Made by a program: the position numbers and the translations under genes
DNA from: Limisphaera sp049537155
GTDB lineage: Bacteria > Verrucomicrobiota > Verrucomicrobiia > Limisphaerales > Limisphaeraceae
Assembly (NCBI RefSeq): GCF_049537155.1
Contig: NZ_JBMVQZ010000003.1
Span: 1-64,000, forward strand
Length of the DNA: 64,000 nt
Direction: 5' to 3'
Part shown: piece after piece, positions 61,277 to 64,000 of the stretch
How the letters are laid out: the number at the start of each line of letters is the position of its first letter
Position numbering within the stretch: the stretch's first letter is position 1
Notes under the pieces: generated by a model
Seen by the model: the letters and a program-made list of their open reading frames with translations, nothing else
The model's database searches: none
Told to the model about the DNA's origin: nothing

Positions 61277-61367
61277 ACCTGCAGATCCCTGGAGCATCCC
61301 CGGCCGCCGGTCCGGTAGCTAGCTTGGCCTGCGGCTTTCGCCATTGCCCCCCGCACGCCACCAGCCT

Positions 61368-62804
61368 ATGGATCCGAACAGCATGAGCATCGAGCCGAGC
61401 CTGCTGCCCTGCACACCCGCGGTGGTCCCCCCGCTGGACCCGGGGTTCAAACCCCTCGCCCTTGCATACCGGGACTTCACCGCCGCAGCCGCCGCATGCC
61501 CGCACCCGCTCCGAGTCACCCTCGCACTCGAACAACCCGGCGGCGCCGTCTCCCGCCACAGCCTGTTGCTTTTCCCGCCCGATGACCCGCGCGCACTGGC
61601 GAACTTCACCCTCCTTGAACGGGTCGTGAAAACGTTGCTCTGGACCCGCGGCGGCTGGCGCCTGCATCTCGACGCCCCCGAAGACCTGGTCGCCCGTCTC
61701 CGCAACCACTACGAAGCATCCCCCGCGGGCCGGTTCGACGCGGAAACCGTCGCCCGTCGGATCTTCGATCATCCACTCGAGCTGGTCGCCACCCACAGCC
61801 CGCCGCCCGAGCGCGCCGCCCCGATCCGTGTCGGCCGGCACACCGAAGGGTGCAGGATCGGATTCGACCTTGGCGGCAGCGATCGCAAGGTCGCCGCCGT
61901 GGTCCACGGCCAGGTCGTGTTCAGCGAGGAAACGCCCTGGGACCCCTGCGTCCAAACCGATCCCCGGTACCATTTCGAGGGCATCATGGATTCCCTCCAA
62001 AGCGCCGCCAAACGGTTGCCCCGCGTGGATGCCATCGGTGGCAGCGCCGCCGGTGTCTACGTCAACAACCAGGTCAAGGTGGCTTCCCTCTTCCGCAGCG
62101 TGCCGCCCGACCTCTTCGAAGCCCGCGTCCGGAATCTCTTCCTCGAAATCCAGCAAGCCTGGGGCAACCTCCCCTTCATCGTCATGAACGACGGCGAAGT
62201 CGCCGCCCTCGCCGGCTCCATGATCCTCGACCAAACAGCCGTGCTCGGCCTGGCCATGGGCACCAGCACCGCCGGCGGCTGGGTCAACTCCGATGGCAAC
62301 CTCACCTCCTGGATCAACGAACTGGCCTTCGTCCCCATGGACCTGCAAGCCAACGCGCCCCGGGACGAGTGGTCCGGCGACCGCGGCGTCGCCGCATCCT
62401 ACCTCTCCCAACAGGCCGTCGGCCGCCTGCTGGAACCGGCCGGAATCGCCCTGCCTGCCAGGCTCTCCCTCCCCGAAAAGCTCCAACACGTCCAGGACCT
62501 CATGGCCCAAGGGGACGATCGCGCCCGGAGCATCTATCAAACCATCGGCACCTACCTCGGCTATCAACTCGCCTACCTGGCAGAGTTCTATCCCGCACGG
62601 CATGTCCTCCTGCTGGGTCGCGTCACCACCGGCCCAGGCGGCCGCGTCCTCCTGGCCCAGGCCCGGCACGTGCTCGAAACGGAGTTCCCTCACCTGGCCA
62701 ACCGCCTCAGCCTCCACCTGCCGGACGAACGGTTCAAACGTCACGGACAGGCCATCGCCGCAGCCAGCCTGCCCGAAACCACGACCCAGCCCGCGACAAC
62801 ATGA
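61368..62804 (+). CDS. ROK-like sugar kinase/ASKHA-fold protein with N-terminal extension
   Basis: 478 residues. The C-terminal two thirds (about 150-470) have the actin-like fold marks: phosphate-1 loop IGFDLGGSDRKVAAVV, AIGGSAAGVYVNNQVK, IVMNDGEVAALAG and phosphate-2 GLAMGTSTAGGWV. This resembles ROK family kinases or regulators, without a DNA-binding domain. The first 145 residues are an additional alpha/beta region I cannot place. The cysteine zinc motif of many ROK proteins was not seen. The stop overlaps the PIG-L deacetylase ATG, suggesting amino-sugar metabolism. Starts at 61368 or 61383 are both possible. Confidence 0.75.
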   Translation: MDPNSMSIEPSLLPCTPAVVPPLDPGFKPLALAYRDFTAAAAACPHPLRVTLALEQPGGAVSRHSLLLFPPDDPRALANFTLLERVVKTLLWTRGGWRLHLDAPEDLVARLRNHYEASPAGRFDAETVARRIFDHPLELVATHSPPPERAAPIRVGRHTEGCRIGFDLGGSDRKVAAVVHGQVVFSEETPWDPCVQTDPRYHFEGIMDSLQSAAKRLPRVDAIGGSAAGVYVNNQVKVASLFRSVPPDLFEARVRNLFLEIQQAWGNLPFIVMNDGEVAALAGSMILDQTAVLGLAMGTSTAGGWVNSDGNLTSWINELAFVPMDLQANAPRDEWSGDRGVAASYLSQQAVGRLLEPAGIALPARLSLPEKLQHVQDLMAQGDDRARSIYQTIGTYLGYQLAYLAEFYPARHVLLLGRVTTGPGGRVLLAQARHVLETEFPHLANRLSLHLPDERFKRHGQAIAAASLPETTTQPATT

Positions 62805-63661
62805 ACGCACCCTACCTCGACTGGATCCGAAAACTCGAACAATGGTGGGCCGAGGGCGCCACCCTGCCACACGGCCCGTTCCCGCCTTCACCACCCTCCC
62901 CACCCAAACCGGACGCACCCCGCGCCCTCTTTTTCGCCCCGCATCCCGACGACGAGAGCATCACCGGCGCACTGGCCGTGCGCCTGCTCCACGAGGCCGG
63001 TCTCCGGATCGTCAACATCGCCGTCACACTGGGAAGCCGCAAAGAACAGCGCCCCCGCCGCCTGGCAGAACTCCGCCACGCCTGCGCCTTCCTCGGATTC
63101 GAGCTCGAACTGCCCGCAGCCGAAGGGTTCGAAAACGTCACACCAGAAGCGCGCCGCACCGATCCCGCCCACTGGCACGCCCTGACCCGGCGGATCGCCG
63201 GCTTGATCCAGCAGCACCGGCCCGTGGTCGTCTTCTGTCCGCACGCTCACGATGCCCACCCCACCCACATCGGCACCCATGACCTCGTCATGGACGCGCT
63301 CCGCCTCGCCCCACCCAACTGGGATTGCCGGGTCATCGAAACGGAGTTCTGGGCCCCCATGGAGGACCCCAATCTCCTCGTGGAAATCCCGCCCGAGCTC
63401 CTGGCCCGGATGATGGCCGCCACCGCCTGCCACGCGGGCGAAGTGCAGCGCAACCCCTACCACCTCCGGCTGCCGGCCTGGGCCATGGACAACGTCCGCC
63501 GCGGCGCCGAGCGGGTCGGGGGATTCGGGTCCACCGCGCCCGGATTCCTCTTCGGCCAGCTGTTCCGCGTGCGCCGCGCGCACCGGAACGAGTGGCTGCC
63601 CGCCCCGCCCCCACAAAAGCTGTTGCCCGCCAGCCTCTCAGCCGCCACGCTGCTGGCCTGA
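62801..63661 (+). CDS. PIG-L (LmbE-like) family deacetylase
   Basis: 286 residues. The zinc motif HPDDE (48-52, in FFAPHPDDESITGALA) and the distal CPHAHDAHPTHIGTHDLV are those of N-acetylglucosaminyl-type de-N-acetylases (PIG-L, MshB, BshB). Loop VTLGSRKEQRPRRLAELRHACAFLG is also typical. It is translationally coupled to the ROK-like kinase gene. Together they may handle an N-acetylated amino sugar; in this phylum LmbE domains are also often linked with glucosamine-6-phosphate deaminase. The natural substrate is unknown. Confidence 0.88.
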   Translation: MNAPYLDWIRKLEQWWAEGATLPHGPFPPSPPSPPKPDAPRALFFAPHPDDESITGALAVRLLHEAGLRIVNIAVTLGSRKEQRPRRLAELRHACAFLGFELELPAAEGFENVTPEARRTDPAHWHALTRRIAGLIQQHRPVVVFCPHAHDAHPTHIGTHDLVMDALRLAPPNWDCRVIETEFWAPMEDPNLLVEIPPELLARMMAATACHAGEVQRNPYHLRLPAWAMDNVRRGAERVGGFGSTAPGFLFGQLFRVRRAHRNEWLPAPPPQKLLPASLSAATLLA

Positions 63662-63773
63662 ACGGGCATGCGGGGGATCGGACGCCGCACGTCCGAACCG
63701 CAGGCAATCGAACCCGAGCTCCGGCCGTACACCGGCACCAAGCCGCGGGCGCCCCCGCAGCCGTTCATCGGCC

Positions 63774-64000
63774 ATGGGACGACTGAACTACCACATCATC
63801 CCGGCGGCGACACCGGAATCCAGACGGCTGATGCTCATGATGCACGGCCTGGGCGACAGCCACGAAGGTTACCTGTGGCTGCCGGACGCCCTGCAACTGC
63901 CCTGGCTCCACTTCGCCCTCCCCGATGCACCCGACCCCTACTACGGCGGCTACTCGTGGTTCGACATTTTCGGCGATCCCGTGCCCGGGGTGCGGCGCAG
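63774..64000 (+). CDS. Alpha/beta hydrolase (phospholipase/carboxylesterase type), 5' part only
   Basis: The first 75 codons are in the window. LMLMMHGLGDSHEGYLWLPDAL is the oxyanion-hole strand and loop of the PF02230 esterase family (HGLGD). FALPDAPDPYYGGYSWFDIFG is the following conserved region (usual form LPxAPxxPVTxxxGxxMxxWFD). The nucleophile and His lie beyond the window edge. Start at 63774, 112 bases after the deacetylase. Probably a separate small-ester hydrolase. Confidence 0.8.
   Translation, partial: MGRLNYHIIPAATPESRRLMLMMHGLGDSHEGYLWLPDALQLPWLHFALPDAPDPYYGGYSWFDIFGDPVPGVRR

Overview
The window is high-GC DNA, most likely from a Verrucomicrobiota bacterium of the Limisphaera/Limisphaerales type. 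The pointers are: a lexA promoter with two tandem TGTTC-N4-GAACA boxes, the operator I remember being reported for Verrucomicrobia; orphan prepilin-like proteins with an FTLIELLVVIAIIAIL N-terminus; 3-keto-disaccharide hydrolase (DUF1080) domains; the long form of IspG; and a secreted Ig-like protein with a C-terminal tail typical of the group. No phage, insertion sequence, integrase or CRISPR array was seen. The window reads as ordinary chromosome with many short operons.

Layout. 1-5.5 kb: a truncated two-domain DUF1080 protein, then the overlapping run rseP-ispG-BON protein. 5.9-12.2 kb: malate dehydrogenase, tRNA-Arg(ACG), a small membrane-protein pair, a LysR regulator divergent from an alginate-export-type porin (with an FNR-like palindrome between them), and class II aldolase with a clear terminator. 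12.4-18.4 kb: a zinc-ribbon protein, then lexA followed by a 1557-residue fusion of an intact DinB-type Y-family polymerase with a DnaE2-type C-family polymerase. This damage-inducible mutagenesis operon is the most striking feature. 18.5-28.6 kb: an NSS transporter, secreted and prepilin-like proteins, fabI, two unusual transporters, cutA and a small Cys-containing secreted peptide. 28.8-35.0 kb: a methyltransferase/glycosyltransferase pair, a Nif3 protein, and a four-gene envelope operon (glycine-zipper protein, LpoB, COG3014-like lipoprotein, YcfL).

35.2-43.9 kb: one strand carries an ABC permease, three SPFH proteins in a row (the first with about seven predicted membrane spans), a His-rich P1B-type ATPase and a divergent IMP dehydrogenase. 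44-54 kb: a GH5 glycosidase, a prepilin-like protein, a subtilase with an STN-like domain, fmt, a PAS histidine kinase coupled to a metallophosphoesterase, and a large secreted beta-helix protein. 54.1-64 kb: a TonB-dependent receptor, YggS, a Ni/Co ECF transporter cbiM(N)QO overlapping msrC and a methyltransferase, then a coupled ROK-like kinase and PIG-L deacetylase, and a truncated esterase.

How the genes work together. LexA appears to repress itself and the fused translesion polymerases from one promoter. RseP, LpoB, the SPFH proteins and the small lipoproteins serve the envelope. The porin, TonB receptor, ECF transporter and P-type ATPase handle solute and metal traffic. Mdh, Fba, IspG, FabI, GuaB and Fmt are housekeeping enzymes. 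Starts were moved to internal ATG/GTG codons where a ribosome binding site, overlap or signal peptide argued for it. All functions are inferred from sequence reading alone.
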